Assembly: GCA_025351425.1 (NCBI GenBank)
Contig: JANXVY010000034.1
Coordinates: 39,048 to 103,047 of the forward strand
Direction of reading: 5' to 3'
Length of the DNA stretch: 64,000 nt
From: Hyphomicrobium sp.
GTDB lineage: Bacteria; Pseudomonadota; Alphaproteobacteria; Rhizobiales; Hyphomicrobiaceae
Program-made: the position numbers and the translations under genes
In this document: piece by piece, positions 34,627 to 43,900 of the stretch
Layout: every line of letters starts with the position of its first letter
Position numbering within the stretch: position 1 is the stretch's first letter
The notes under the pieces: generated by a model
What the model saw: the letters and a program-made list of their open reading frames with translations, nothing else
Databases searched by the model: none
Told to the model about the DNA's origin: nothing

Positions 34627-35496
34627 CTAGGACTTCGCACCGTTACCGGCTTGAGCGTCTGCCTTCGACTTGCGTTCGGCTTCGTGATAGCGCCGCCGGA
34701 TATCCTCGATAACGACCGAGGGCTCGGGCACGGAAATCGCCATATCATCCATCGTTCCCGTGACGATCTCTGCAATCGCCAGATCGCGGTACCATTTATG
34801 GTTTGACGGGATGATGTACCAAGGCGCATCGGCCGTACTGCTGTGCTTCAGAGCGTCGTCGTAGGCGGCCATGTTGGCGTCCCACAACTCCCGCTGCAGA
34901 TAGTCGGTCTCGGAAATTTTCCAGCGCTTCAGCGGATCGTCGAGCCGTGCCTTGAAGCGGGAGAGTTGCTCGTCTTTCGAGATGTGCAGGAAAAATTTGA
35001 GGACGGTCGTGCCGTTCCGGCTCAGCATCCGCTCGAAATCGTTGATCTCCTCGAAGCGCTGACGGCACGTTTTCTCGTCGATCAGGTTCTGCACACGCTC
35101 GACGACGGCAGATTCGTAGTGCGAGCGATTGAAAATCCCGACCCACCCTCGTTCGGGCAGCGCCGCATGATAACGCCACAGAAAGTCGTGGGCTTTTTCC
35201 ACCGTGCTCGGCTGCTTGAACGACGTGACGCGGCAACCCATAGGGTTCATGGCACTGAAGACGTGGCGGATGACGCCATCCTTGCCGGCGCTGTCCATCC
35301 CCTGAAGGCAAACCAGGACGGAGCGCTGCCGCTCTGCGTATAGCCGTATCTGCAGGTCCTTCAAACGCGCGCGGAGCCGATCCATCCCGGCGCTCGCCCC
35401 ATTGCGATCATGGGCGCCGTTCGTATCATCGCAATTGCGCTTTGAAAGGCTCGCCTTCCCATTGGATCCAACGCTGTAGCGGTTGCGGAAATTCAT
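34627..35496 (-). CDS. ppk2: Polyphosphate kinase 2 family protein
   Basis: A 289-residue PPK2-type kinase that transfers phosphate between polyphosphate and nucleotides. Walker A is CLQGMDSAGKDGVIRHV, the substrate segment is FNRSHYESAVVERV, and the lid/arginine region SRFKARLDDPLKRWKISETD is followed by APWYIIPSNHKWYRDLAI. Length fits the single-domain PPK2 class. The ATG at 35496 was preferred over an upstream frame start because the family begins near there. Polyphosphate and PHA metabolism are often linked in storage/stress responses, consistent with its place in this island. Confidence 0.93.
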   Translation of the reverse strand: MNFRNRYSVGSNGKASLSKRNCDDTNGAHDRNGASAGMDRLRARLKDLQIRLYAERQRSVLVCLQGMDSAGKDGVIRHVFSAMNPMGCRVTSFKQPSTVEKAHDFLWRYHAALPERGWVGIFNRSHYESAVVERVQNLIDEKTCRQRFEEINDFERMLSRNGTTVLKFFLHISKDEQLSRFKARLDDPLKRWKISETDYLQRELWDANMAAYDDALKHSSTADAPWYIIPSNHKWYRDLAIAEIVTGTMDDMAISVPEPSVVIEDIRRRYHEAERKSKADAQAGNGAKS

Positions 35497-35598
35497 GATC
35501 GTCCTGCGGTTAGGTGCGTCCGTTCCAGCGCTAGCCATCGGTGAGGGGCAGGTCCAGAGTAACTCTCGAGGAAAGCGCACTTTGCTCTGTTGGCCCGG

Positions 35599-36189
35599 TC
35601 AGCGCGGGGTGGAGAATTCGTGTGTCTGCAGATCATAGGTGCCGTGGCGCAGCAGCAGACGCGCCCCGAGGGCCTGCTGCTCGGCGCTGTCGGAGGTGAG
35701 CATGAGTACGGCGGCGCCCGACACGACGTTCGATGCAAGGCTGACGCTGAGTTCCGGCCGGAGCCAATCCGCCTCGTAAATTCTCTCGCCGATAGGCTTA
35801 AAGAGGTCACACGCCCGTTGTCCGCACTTCATTTCGACGGTGTGCGCGCCCAGCAACCGCACGCGGGCCGAGGGCTGCGAGATCACATCTGCGAAAGCCC
35901 GCCGGAAATCATCGTTGCCAAGGGGCGGCGTTTCTAGCTCGGCGATGACCGGAGGCGTGCCGAACAGACAAAGCTGGGACGGGCGGAAGCCGTTCAAAAA
36001 CAGATCGCCGGCTGCGCGCCAAAGCAAGGTCGGCTGGTCGAAGGCCAGTAAAGCAACTCGGCACCTGACGGCTCCTTCCGGCACTGAAGGTTTCCTCGCG
36101 CCATCGCGAGGCGCAGTCCAGATTGGACAGCCCCTCGCCTCATCCCCCGTCTCTCGTCCTGGTCCGGTCGCGTACATGGTAAAGCTCAC
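35599..36189 (-). CDS. Hypothetical protein coupled to the Crp/Fnr gene
   Basis: A protein of up to 196 residues beginning at a GTG that overlaps the stop of the Crp/Fnr gene (GTGA); an ATG at 36177 is an alternative. I recognise no domain. The middle part has short hydrophobic segments (RVALLAFDQPTLLWRAAGDLFL and SLASNVVSGAAVLMLTSDSAEQQ) but no clear membrane helix, and there is one CGQRAC pair. The coupled start argues for co-expression with the regulator and possibly a role in its signalling. Confidence 0.6.
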   Translation of the reverse strand: MSFTMYATGPGRETGDEARGCPIWTAPRDGARKPSVPEGAVRCRVALLAFDQPTLLWRAAGDLFLNGFRPSQLCLFGTPPVIAELETPPLGNDDFRRAFADVISQPSARVRLLGAHTVEMKCGQRACDLFKPIGERIYEADWLRPELSVSLASNVVSGAAVLMLTSDSAEQQALGARLLLRHGTYDLQTHEFSTPR

Positions 36190-36920
36190 GCACTTGTGTT
36201 GCCATCGGCCAGGGCAATCAGTTCACTGATACCAATGAGGCGGATGGTGGTGCCTTGATCAATCTCAATAAGACCCAAAGCTTTGAGCTTAGAAAAGGTG
36301 CGGCTGACGGTTTCGATCGTCAGTCCGAGGAAATCGCCGATATCGGTCCTGGTCATCGGCAGTTCCAGCGTATCTGCATCGCGGCCTCGCGCCTTGTTGC
36401 GGCGCGAAAGCGCCAGCAGGAATGTGACTAGGCGTTCAGTGGCGCTGCGCTGCACGACGCACACCAGATGATCGCGGATGGCGGTCAGTTCCTCGGATAA
36501 CGCTTCGCACATCCGCATGGCGATCCCCGGATCCTTGCTGGCGATCACTTGAAGCGCCGACACCGGCATGCATGTGACGCGGGTGGCGACTGTCGCCTGG
36601 GCGTTATAACCTTCGCGATCGCTAAGGCCGAGGCCAATGATATCGCCGGCATAGGCAAAATCTATCACTTGGCGGCGCCCGTCCGGCAGCACTTTGTAAA
36701 GGCACACGGCCCCGGTCACAACCTGGTAGATATGCAGCTTGGGATCGCCCTCGGTAAAGATGTGATCCTTCGCTTCGATGCCGCGCAAGGGAGCCCGGTC
36801 CAGGTGATCGGCGAGCGATACTGGCGTATAGGCAGGAAGGCACCCTGGTTGGTGGGCCCGCATCGGGGAGAACGGCGTATGAAACTCTTTGCTTTGATAA
36901 GCTTCGCGGAGCGTCAGCAT
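36186..36920 (-). CDS. Crp/Fnr-family transcriptional regulator, FixK-like
   Basis: A 244-residue regulator with an N-terminal cyclic-nucleotide-binding-type beta roll (FTEGDPKLHIYQVVTGAVCLYKVLPDGRRQVIDF) and a C-terminal winged helix. The recognition helix LGLTIETVSRTFSKL retains the Glu-x-x-Ser-Arg pattern (about Glu203, Ser206, Arg207) that reads TTGAT half-sites in FNR. Only one N-terminal cysteine is present, so the oxygen-labile FeS cluster of true FNR is missing and oxygen sensing must come from elsewhere, as for FixK. AGGGAG precedes the ATG at 36920. It is the obvious candidate regulator for the eight FNR-type boxes in this window. Confidence 0.92.
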   Translation of the reverse strand: MLTLREAYQSKEFHTPFSPMRAHQPGCLPAYTPVSLADHLDRAPLRGIEAKDHIFTEGDPKLHIYQVVTGAVCLYKVLPDGRRQVIDFAYAGDIIGLGLSDREGYNAQATVATRVTCMPVSALQVIASKDPGIAMRMCEALSEELTAIRDHLVCVVQRSATERLVTFLLALSRRNKARGRDADTLELPMTRTDIGDFLGLTIETVSRTFSKLKALGLIEIDQGTTIRLIGISELIALADGNTSA

Positions 36921-37098
36921 GGTCAAACTCCCTGCCTCAGAATGCAAATTGAACGGCGCTTAAGGGAGGGAACACGACCTCGGTCGCCTGCGTTTGCCGC
37001 GATTGTTGCTGTTTGTGACGGAATGTGCGGATTGCTATGATCCCGGCGATAAAACTGCGATAAGCCCGGTAGGGGACCAACGTTTGTCAGCGGCCGCA

Positions 37099-37824
37099 AT
37101 GACCCACATTCTCATCGTCGACGACGAAGACCAGGTGCGCACGCTTCTGCGGGCCCGGTTCGAGAAGGAAGGTTTTGAGGTCAGCGAAGCTCGCGATGCG
37201 GCCGAACTTCGCTCACGGTTAGACGCTGGGTCCGTGAGCCTGATCACGTTGGACCTGACGCTGGGCCGCGATGACGGCTTCGCGCTTGCCCGCGAAATCA
37301 GGACGAAACGCAACGTCCCCATCATCATCATTTCGGCCAAGGATGAGGAGGTCGATCGGATCGTAGGGCTCGAATTGGGCGCTGACGACTATATCACCAA
37401 GCCGTTCAGCCCGCGCGAAGTGGTGGCCCGCGTCCGGGCGGTGCTGCGCCGTTATGAAGCGGTGGTTGCAGCCCCGGGCGGCACCGTTGTCGAGGGCCCG
37501 AATGGCGAACGTCTCGCCTTTGCGGGCGCAACGCTCGACGCGGCCCGCCGCGAAGTCGTAAGCGATGCTGGAACGCCCATCGACCTGACGACGACCGAAT
37601 TCAATCTGCTGGAGGTGTTTTTGCGCCATCCGCAGCGTGTGCTGTCACGCGACGAGATCATGAACATGCTGAAGGGCCAGGACTGGAGCGCCTACGATCG
37701 CTCGGTCGATTCGGCGATTGCGCGTTTGCGTAAGAAGATCGAGCCCGACGCCGAGCGGCCGCGCTATATCAAGACGGTCCGCAGCGTCGGTTATGTGTTC
37801 TCATCGGAAGTGCGGCGGCTCTAG
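37099..37824 (+). CDS. OmpR-family response regulator
   Basis: A 241-residue two-domain regulator. The receiver has the acidic pair IVDDED, the phosphoacceptor Asp52 in ITLDLTLGRDDG, the conserved Lys in ITKPFSPREVV and an OmpR-type winged helix (LTTTEFNLLEVFLRHPQRVLSRDEIM and IRLRKKIEPD-like, YIKTVRSVGYVF). It is divergent from the Crp/Fnr gene. The nearest kinase (37993-40020) is convergent and has its own receiver, so the cognate kinase is uncertain. The start at ATG 37099 fits the family. Confidence 0.93.
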   Translation: MTHILIVDDEDQVRTLLRARFEKEGFEVSEARDAAELRSRLDAGSVSLITLDLTLGRDDGFALAREIRTKRNVPIIIISAKDEEVDRIVGLELGADDYITKPFSPREVVARVRAVLRRYEAVVAAPGGTVVEGPNGERLAFAGATLDAARREVVSDAGTPIDLTTTEFNLLEVFLRHPQRVLSRDEIMNMLKGQDWSAYDRSVDSAIARLRKKIEPDAERPRYIKTVRSVGYVFSSEVRRL

Positions 37825-37862
37825 AGCATGTTCGCTTTGCTTTGAGTTGTTCACATGCTCTA
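37822..37862. terminator. Inverted repeat overlapping the response-regulator stop codon
   Basis: TAGAGCATG (37822-37830, including the TAG stop) pairs with CATGCTCTA (37854-37862) across a 23-base loop. There is no following T run, so it is a weak terminator or an RNA stability element. It sits directly before the tandem repeat at 37872. Confidence 0.4.
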
Positions 37863-37871
37863 GGCTCTTGT

Positions 37872-37974
37872 TTTGGCGCGCGTTTTACGGAAAACCGCTT
37901 CACACTTTTCCTAACGCGTCTCTTTGCTTTGGCGCGCGTTTTACGGAAAACCGCTTCACACTTTTCCTAACGCG
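37872..37974. repeat. Tandem pair of a 47-base intergenic repeat, 56-base period
   Basis: Two identical 47-base copies, 37872-37918 and 37928-37974, each begin TTTGGCGCGCGTTTTACGG and end TTTTCCTAACGCG. Each resembles the GCGTTTT...TTTTCC-type palindromic repeats found between genes in many Hyphomicrobiales. They fill the space between the convergent response regulator and hybrid kinase genes. Confidence 0.85.
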
Positions 37975-37992
37975 CTCTAAAGCGCCCGCGCT

Positions 37993-40020
37993 TCAGGCGA
38001 CCGGGGCGTCCAGCGCTTCTCTGATGGCTAGCGCGAGTTCCGGCTGCGTGTAGGGTTTGCGAAGGATTTTCTTGGCCGCAACCATCGCGTCGGTGGCGAC
38101 GGCAGCGTCCTCGGCAAAGCCGGAAGTGAGCAGAATGCGTTGATCCGGGGACCGCTGCCAGACAACGCGCGCGAGATCAAAGCCGGTCATTCCCCCTGGC
38201 ATCACCACGTCGCTGAAGATCAGATCAGCGCGGTGACCGGCGTCGAGCAGGGCCAGCGCTCGCGGCCCATTCTGAGCTTCGATAACGCGATACCCCAGGC
38301 GCTTGAGGCGCGCCGCAGTCAAGTTCAGCACCTGAGCGTTGTCCTCGACAAGAAGGATCGTTTCGGTTCCACCCTGCAAACCGCGTCCGTCTTTGGTAAT
38401 ATTGGACTTTGCAGTCGAGGCCTGGACCTCGCGCGGGAGATACACATCGACCGTAGTGCCCCGCCCGATTTCGCTGCCGATGGCCACGTGGCCCGACGAC
38501 TGCTTGACGAAGCCATAGAGCATCGAAAGGCCAAGCCCCGTTCCCTTGCCTTGCTCCTTGGTGGTGAAGAACGGTTCGAACACGCGCGACAGGACCTCAG
38601 GCGGCATGCCGCCGCCCGTGTCGGAGACCGAAAGCTTTACGTAGTCGCCGGGGGCCAGATCCTTGGACGTCTGCCCAAGCGATGTTTCGACGATGCTGTT
38701 TTGCGTTTCGATGCGCAGGCTACCGCCTTCGGGCATGGCGTCTCGCGCATTGATGGCAAGATTGAGGATCGCGTTCTCGACTTCGCTCGGATCGACGCGG
38801 GCTGGCCAAAGGTCATGGGCGAGAATGGTCGTGAGCGTAATCCCTTCCCCCAGCGTACGGCGCAGCAGATCGCACATCGCGAGCACATGGTCATTGAGAT
38901 CGATGACCTTAGATTCGAGTTTGCGCTTGCGTGCGAACGTGAGGAGCCGCTGATTTAGCCTCGCGCCCATCTTGGCGGCTTCCTCAGCTTCAAGAAGATA
39001 GTGCAGCGCCGGATGATCCTGCAATTCCTCCGCCAGCATTTCGAGATTGCCCAGGATCACGGTCAGAAGGTTGTTGCTGTCGTGCGCGATTCCTCCCGTG
39101 AGCTGGCCCAGGGCTTCCATCCGTTGGGACTGGACCAGCGCCGCTTGGGCTGCTTCCTTTTGTTGGATTTCCTCCCGAAGCGCGAGCGTTCGCTCGGCGA
39201 CCCGGGCTTCGAGCTGTTCCAAGTAAAGCCGGCGCTCGGTGACGTCGCGGATTGCGCCGATGGTACGTAGCGCGCGCCGGCTGGCGCCCTCATCGGAAAA
39301 AACGGTCTGAGAACTGACCGCAATCCATCGCCTGGTGCCGTCCTGCTGCATGATGCGATGTTCAACGGCGCAGTGGCCATTGTTAGCCGGATCGAAGGCT
39401 GCCTCCATCACAAGCTGGACCCCAGCCCGCTCGCTTTGGGGAATTAAGCTTAGATAGGCCTCAAGGGTCGTAATTGCCGAGGGGAATTGACCAAGGATCT
39501 GACAGCTCAATGGCGACCAGTAGATGATTCCAGCCCCGTGATCGTGTTCAAACAGCCCAATGTGGCCCGCAGCTGCCGCGAGCCGCAAACGCTCTTCGCT
39601 CTGGCGCAAGGCATCGGCCGCAGCCTTGCGTTTCGACACGTCTCTCAGCACGACGGCAAACGCCTGTTGGGTCCCGATCATGAGTTTCGAGATCGAGGCT
39701 TCGGCTGGAAATTCCTGACCCGACTTGCGGCGGGCGAAAACTTCGGCCCGCTCACCCATTTGGCGGGCGGCAACCCCTCCCGAGCCAAATTCTATGACCT
39801 TGTGGGCGTGCGCGGCTCGAAACCGCTCAGGCAACAGCAGGCTGAGCGGCTGGCCGACGACCTCTGCGCAGGAGTAGCCGAAGATCCGCTCCGCGCCGCT
39901 ATTGAATAACGTGATATTCTGGTTTGCGTCGATGGAAATTATGGCATCGGCCGCGATCGAGAGGATCCCGGCCAGAAGTTGGCCTGGGGCAGCGACGGGT
40001 GCGAGCGGGATCTCTGTCAT
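37993..40020 (-). CDS. PAS-PAS hybrid sensor histidine kinase with C-terminal receiver
   Basis: A 675-residue cytoplasmic hybrid kinase without transmembrane segments. The first PAS domain (residues about 15-135) has [23 protein letters not shown], as in FixL-like and generic PAS sensors. A second PAS/PAC follows to about 270, then a coiled coil, the H-box with His313 in [11 protein letters not shown], an HATPase ([28 protein letters not shown]) and a receiver with Asp604. The family norm at the H-box is HDFNN; here Phe is Ser. No haem-ligand His could be assigned with confidence. It could feed the Crp/Fnr or OmpR regulators nearby, as FixL-FixJ-FixK does, but this is unproven. Confidence 0.9.
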   Translation of the reverse strand: MTEIPLAPVAAPGQLLAGILSIAADAIISIDANQNITLFNSGAERIFGYSCAEVVGQPLSLLLPERFRAAHAHKVIEFGSGGVAARQMGERAEVFARRKSGQEFPAEASISKLMIGTQQAFAVVLRDVSKRKAAADALRQSEERLRLAAAAGHIGLFEHDHGAGIIYWSPLSCQILGQFPSAITTLEAYLSLIPQSERAGVQLVMEAAFDPANNGHCAVEHRIMQQDGTRRWIAVSSQTVFSDEGASRRALRTIGAIRDVTERRLYLEQLEARVAERTLALREEIQQKEAAQAALVQSQRMEALGQLTGGIAHDSNNLLTVILGNLEMLAEELQDHPALHYLLEAEEAAKMGARLNQRLLTFARKRKLESKVIDLNDHVLAMCDLLRRTLGEGITLTTILAHDLWPARVDPSEVENAILNLAINARDAMPEGGSLRIETQNSIVETSLGQTSKDLAPGDYVKLSVSDTGGGMPPEVLSRVFEPFFTTKEQGKGTGLGLSMLYGFVKQSSGHVAIGSEIGRGTTVDVYLPREVQASTAKSNITKDGRGLQGGTETILLVEDNAQVLNLTAARLKRLGYRVIEAQNGPRALALLDAGHRADLIFSDVVMPGGMTGFDLARVVWQRSPDQRILLTSGFAEDAAVATDAMVAAKKILRKPYTQPELALAIREALDAPVA

Positions 40021-40211
40021 GGACGTGTTGAGCTGCCTTGCAGATGTTCAATCAACCCCGACTAAACAGCGAACCCGCCCGGGTTTCAATGTCCTGGAGA
40101 TTGCCAAGCTGAACGGGGGCCGGATTGTGCGCAAGTTTCACTGCGGCCCTAGGAATACGCAAGGCGAGCGTCAGCGCTACGCACTCGGCCGCTGCTGACG
40201 CTTATAGTCTT

Positions 40212-40412
40212 TCAGTTCGGGCAGGTCTTTATGCCGAGCAGAGAATAGGCCGGACAGGTCGCGAAAAAGCCCGTCAGCAAGGGAATAACGCCGACCCATC
40301 CCCATATCGTGGTATACGCTGGCCCATAGAGACCGAGCGCCGCTGCAATCAGTGCGAGCCCCAGTACAATCCGGAGTGTTCGGTCCAAACTCCCGACATT
40401 GGCCGTCAGCAT
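40212..40412 (-). CDS. DUF2892-family small membrane protein
   Basis: A 66-residue protein with two hydrophobic helices (IVLGLALIAAALGLYG and WGWVGVIPLLTGFFATCPAYSLLGI) and the family start NVGSLDRTLRIVLG plus the Cys motif TCPAYSLLGIKTC. DUF2892 also occurs as the membrane part of the YgaP rhodanese. I chose the ATG at 40412, preceded by GGAGG with five-base spacing, over one at 40430. A perfect FNR-type box lies about 98 bases upstream. Confidence 0.88.
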   Translation of the reverse strand: MLTANVGSLDRTLRIVLGLALIAAALGLYGPAYTTIWGWVGVIPLLTGFFATCPAYSLLGIKTCPN

Positions 40413-40502
40413 AACGTCCTCCATGCTCAAATGAGCTATTTTAAGTCATTGATCGGACTGAGAAACTGGTTTCCAATAGAGCGGGGAAACCGGCGCGACG
40501 CG

Positions 40503-40516
40503 TTGACAAAAATCAA
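40503..40516. promoter_or_regulatory. FNR/FixK-type box upstream of the DUF2892 gene
   Basis: TTGAC-AAAA-ATCAA matches the consensus fully. It is centred about 98 bases from the DUF2892 start (minus strand) and about 188 bases from the small gene at 40697 (plus strand), so the former is the more likely target. Confidence 0.7.
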
Positions 40517-40696
40517 TCTGGAAACGACGCCCCAAATGGGTAAGTATTGTCGCTGGGGACGATCAGTGCTTGCAAATCCTTGCGCTGGATCAAAGTTACG
40601 TCCCGGCCGCTGCGCCAACGTTTTGCGCGTCCCGTAATTCGCACGCCACGATGGGCCGATGTCTCACTTGTTGAAACCAGAAAAAGGAACGTCAAA

Positions 40697-40843
40697 ATGC
40701 CGATCAAAGATCATCCCACGATCCCAGAACATAACGAAGCCGATGCCAAACTGCATATGGCGGAAGCCTCAAAGAACGCCAAGCCGGCACCCGCCAAGTC
40801 CGCGGCAGCACCCTCCACTAGTGCGGCCAAGACGAAGAGCTGA
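40697..40843 (+). CDS. Small Ala/Lys-rich hypothetical protein, 48 residues
   Basis: A short frame with AAAGGA about eight bases before the ATG. The product MPIKDHPTIPEHNEADAKLH continues into an Ala/Pro/Lys/Ser-rich tail that should be disordered. There is no membrane segment. No family is recognised. The ribosome-binding site and the coding-like composition support expression; function is unknown. Confidence 0.55.
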   Translation: MPIKDHPTIPEHNEADAKLHMAEASKNAKPAPAKSAAAPSTSAAKTKS

Positions 40844-40914
40844 AGTCCTCGGCAGCTGTTACATGCCGGGATAATTGCCCGGGTTTCGCTGTTCTGTGTC
40901 GCCGGCGGAACCCG

Positions 40915-43900
40915 CTAGGCAGCCTTCTTGGCGCCTAACATGGCAAGCGCCGCCAGCTGCGCCGCGAGCGCTCGCACGCCCTTGAGGCGCGCTGCGGGCA
41001 AATCCCACTCGCCGCGGAACACGAGCTTCTGGTCGGGCTGGATCTTGATCTGGCCGCGCGCCTTTGCGACCAGCTCGACCAAGCCCTGAGGGTTGGGGAA
41101 GCTCTTCTTGTGGAAGCCGACGACCGCGCCCTTGGTGCCCGCATCCAGCTGCGAAATGGATGCAGCCCGGCACAGCCCCTTGATTTCCATCACGTCCATC
41201 AGATGCGTGACCTCCTCGGGCAGCGGACCGAACCGGTCGACGAGTTCCACGGAGAAATCGTCGATCTCGGCGCGGGTCTCGAGGTTCGACAGCCGGCGGT
41301 AGAGCGTGAGCCGGAGCGGCAGGTCCTGGACGTAGGTTTCCGGAATGAGCACAGAGGTGCCAATCGAAATCTGCGGGCTCCACTGATCGCCGCTGTCGGA
41401 AAAATCGCCGCCTTTGAGCTTGGAAACAGCCTCTTCGAGCATCGCTTGGTACAACTCGAAGCCGACCTCGCGGATATGCCCCGATTGCTCTTCGCCGAGC
41501 AGGTTGCCGCCGCCCCGGATGTCGAGATCGTGGCTGGCGAGCGAGAAACCAGCGCCGAGCTGGTCGAGCGAGTGGAGCACCTTGAGGCGCTTTTCGGCCC
41601 CCTCCGACAGCGCCTTGCCGGCCGGCGTCGTGAAGTAGGCGTAGGCGCGGATCTTGGATCGCCCGACGCGTCCGCGCAGCTGGTAGAGCTGGGCAAGGCC
41701 GAACATGTCGGCCCGGTGCACGATCAGCGTATTCGCATTCGGCACGTCGAGCCCGGATTCGACGATTGCGGTGGAGAGAAGCACATCGTAGCGCCCCTCG
41801 TAGAACCCGGTCATGATGTCTTCGAGCTCGGTCGGCGGGAGCTGCCCGTGGGCGCGCGCGATACGCAGTTCGGGGGCAGCCTCGGCCAGGAACTCGGCAA
41901 CATCGTCGAGGTCGGCAAGGCGCGGACAGACATAGTAGGTCTGGCCGCCGCGGTAGCGTTCGCGCCGCAACGCCTCTTTCAGGATCACGGGGTCGAACGG
42001 GGATATGAACGTGCGCACGGCAAGGCGGTCGACCGGCGGCGTCGTGATGAGCGACAGTTCGCGCACGCCCGTCAGCGCGAGTTGCAGGGTGCGCGGGATA
42101 GGCGTCGCCGTCAGCGTCAGCACATGCACATCCTCGCGCAGCCGCTTGAGGCGCTCCTTGTGGCCGACGCCGAAGTGCTGCTCTTCGTCGATGATGAGCA
42201 GCCCGAGCCGCTTGAAATCGACTGACTTCGACAGCAGCGCGTGGGTCCCGATCACGATGTCGGTGGTGCCGTCGGCCATGCCGGCTTTCACCTCGGCCAG
42301 TTCCTTGGCGGGCACGAGGCGCGAGGCCTGGGCAACTTTGAGCGGCAACCCGGCAAAGCGATTGGCGAACGAGCGATAGTGTTGGCGTGCCAGCAACGTG
42401 GTTGGAACGACGACGGCGACCTGGAAGCCGTTGAGTGCGCCGGCAAAGGCTGCCCGCATGGCGACTTCGGTCTTGCCGAAACCGACGTCGCCGCAAACGA
42501 GCCGGTCCATCGGTTTGCCCGACGCCAGATCTTCAAGCACGGCCTCGATGGAGGCGAGTTGATCTTCGGTTTCCTCGTAGGGGAAGCGCGCGACGAATTC
42601 TTCGTACGCCCCCGCCGGCGGAATGATGACCGGCGCCTCCTTCAACTGGCGGAGCGCTGCCACCTTGATGAGTTCGGCCGCCATCTCTTGCAGGCGCTGC
42701 TTGAGGCGGGCCTTGCGCGACTGCCAGGCCGCACCGCCGAGGCGATCGAGCTGGTTATCGCCGCCGTCCTGACCATAGCGCGACAACAGCTCGATGTTTT
42801 CGACCGGCAGGAACAGCTTGTCCCCGCCCGCATAGTGCAGCTCCAGGCAATCGTGGGCAGCCCCGAGTGCGGTGATGGTCTTTAACCCCTGGAACCGGCC
42901 GATCCCGTGATCGGCGTGCACGACGAGATCGCCGATGGTGAGGTTCGTCGCCTGGGTCAGGATATCGGTCGCCTTGCGCTGCTTGCGCCGCGGCCGAACC
43001 ATGCGGTCGCCCAGGATATCCTGTTCGCCGATGACGACGATTTCCGGCGTCTCGAAGCCTTGCTCCAGCCCGAGCACGGCGAGCGCGGTGGCATCCGCTG
43101 GCAGCGCGAGCGCCTCCGTGTAGCTTTCGACCTTGTGGATCTTCTTGAGGCCATGGTCGGCAAGCAGGCTCGCAAGGCGCTCGCGCGCGCCCGCCGTCCA
43201 TGCCGCGACGATGACGCGGCGGTGGCCGGAATGCAGCTGCCGGATGTGGGTGTTGACCGCATCGAACACATTGAGATCGGGGTTCTGGCGCTCCAGCGCG
43301 AAGGTGCGGCCATGCTTGCCGCGCCACGACCTGACGTTGGGGCCGGCCTCCTGTTCGAAGGGCGACAGCCGCAGCACGGCATGGTTCTCGAGGGCGCCAG
43401 CCCACGCTGCCCCGTCGAGGAACATCTGCTCGGGCGGGATCGGTTTGTAGGGGGGCGCGCCGAAGGTTGCCGCTTCCCGGGCCTCAACGCGGGCCTCGTA
43501 GTGTTCGCGGATTTGCACGAACCGCTCCGCGATCGCCTGGTCGGACAGGTGGTCGAAGGAGACCGGCACGTTGGGCAGGTAATCGAACAGCGTTTCCAGC
43601 TTGTCGTGGAACAGCGGCAGCCAATGCTCCATGCCGGGATAGCGTCCGCCCGCGCTCACCGATTCATAGAGCGGGTCTTCGCTGGTCGCTGCGCCACCAA
43701 ACAGCGCGATGTAGCGTGAGCGGAACAGCGCGGTCGCCGCCTCTCCGAACGCCAGCTCGCTGATCGGCATCAGCACGAATTTCTGCAGCGGCTTGGTCGT
43801 GCGTTGGGTTTCGGCATCGAAGGATTTGATGGATTCGAGCGTGTCGCCAAAGAAATCGAGGCGGATGGGAGAGGTGCGTCCGGGCGGATAGAGATCAACG

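Noticed and set aside
40038..40051. TTGC-N6-TCAA near the start of the hybrid kinase gene as a further FixK box
   Set aside because: It deviates from the TTGA form of the other boxes and is centred only about 25 bases from the start codon, too close for class II activation with a normal leader.
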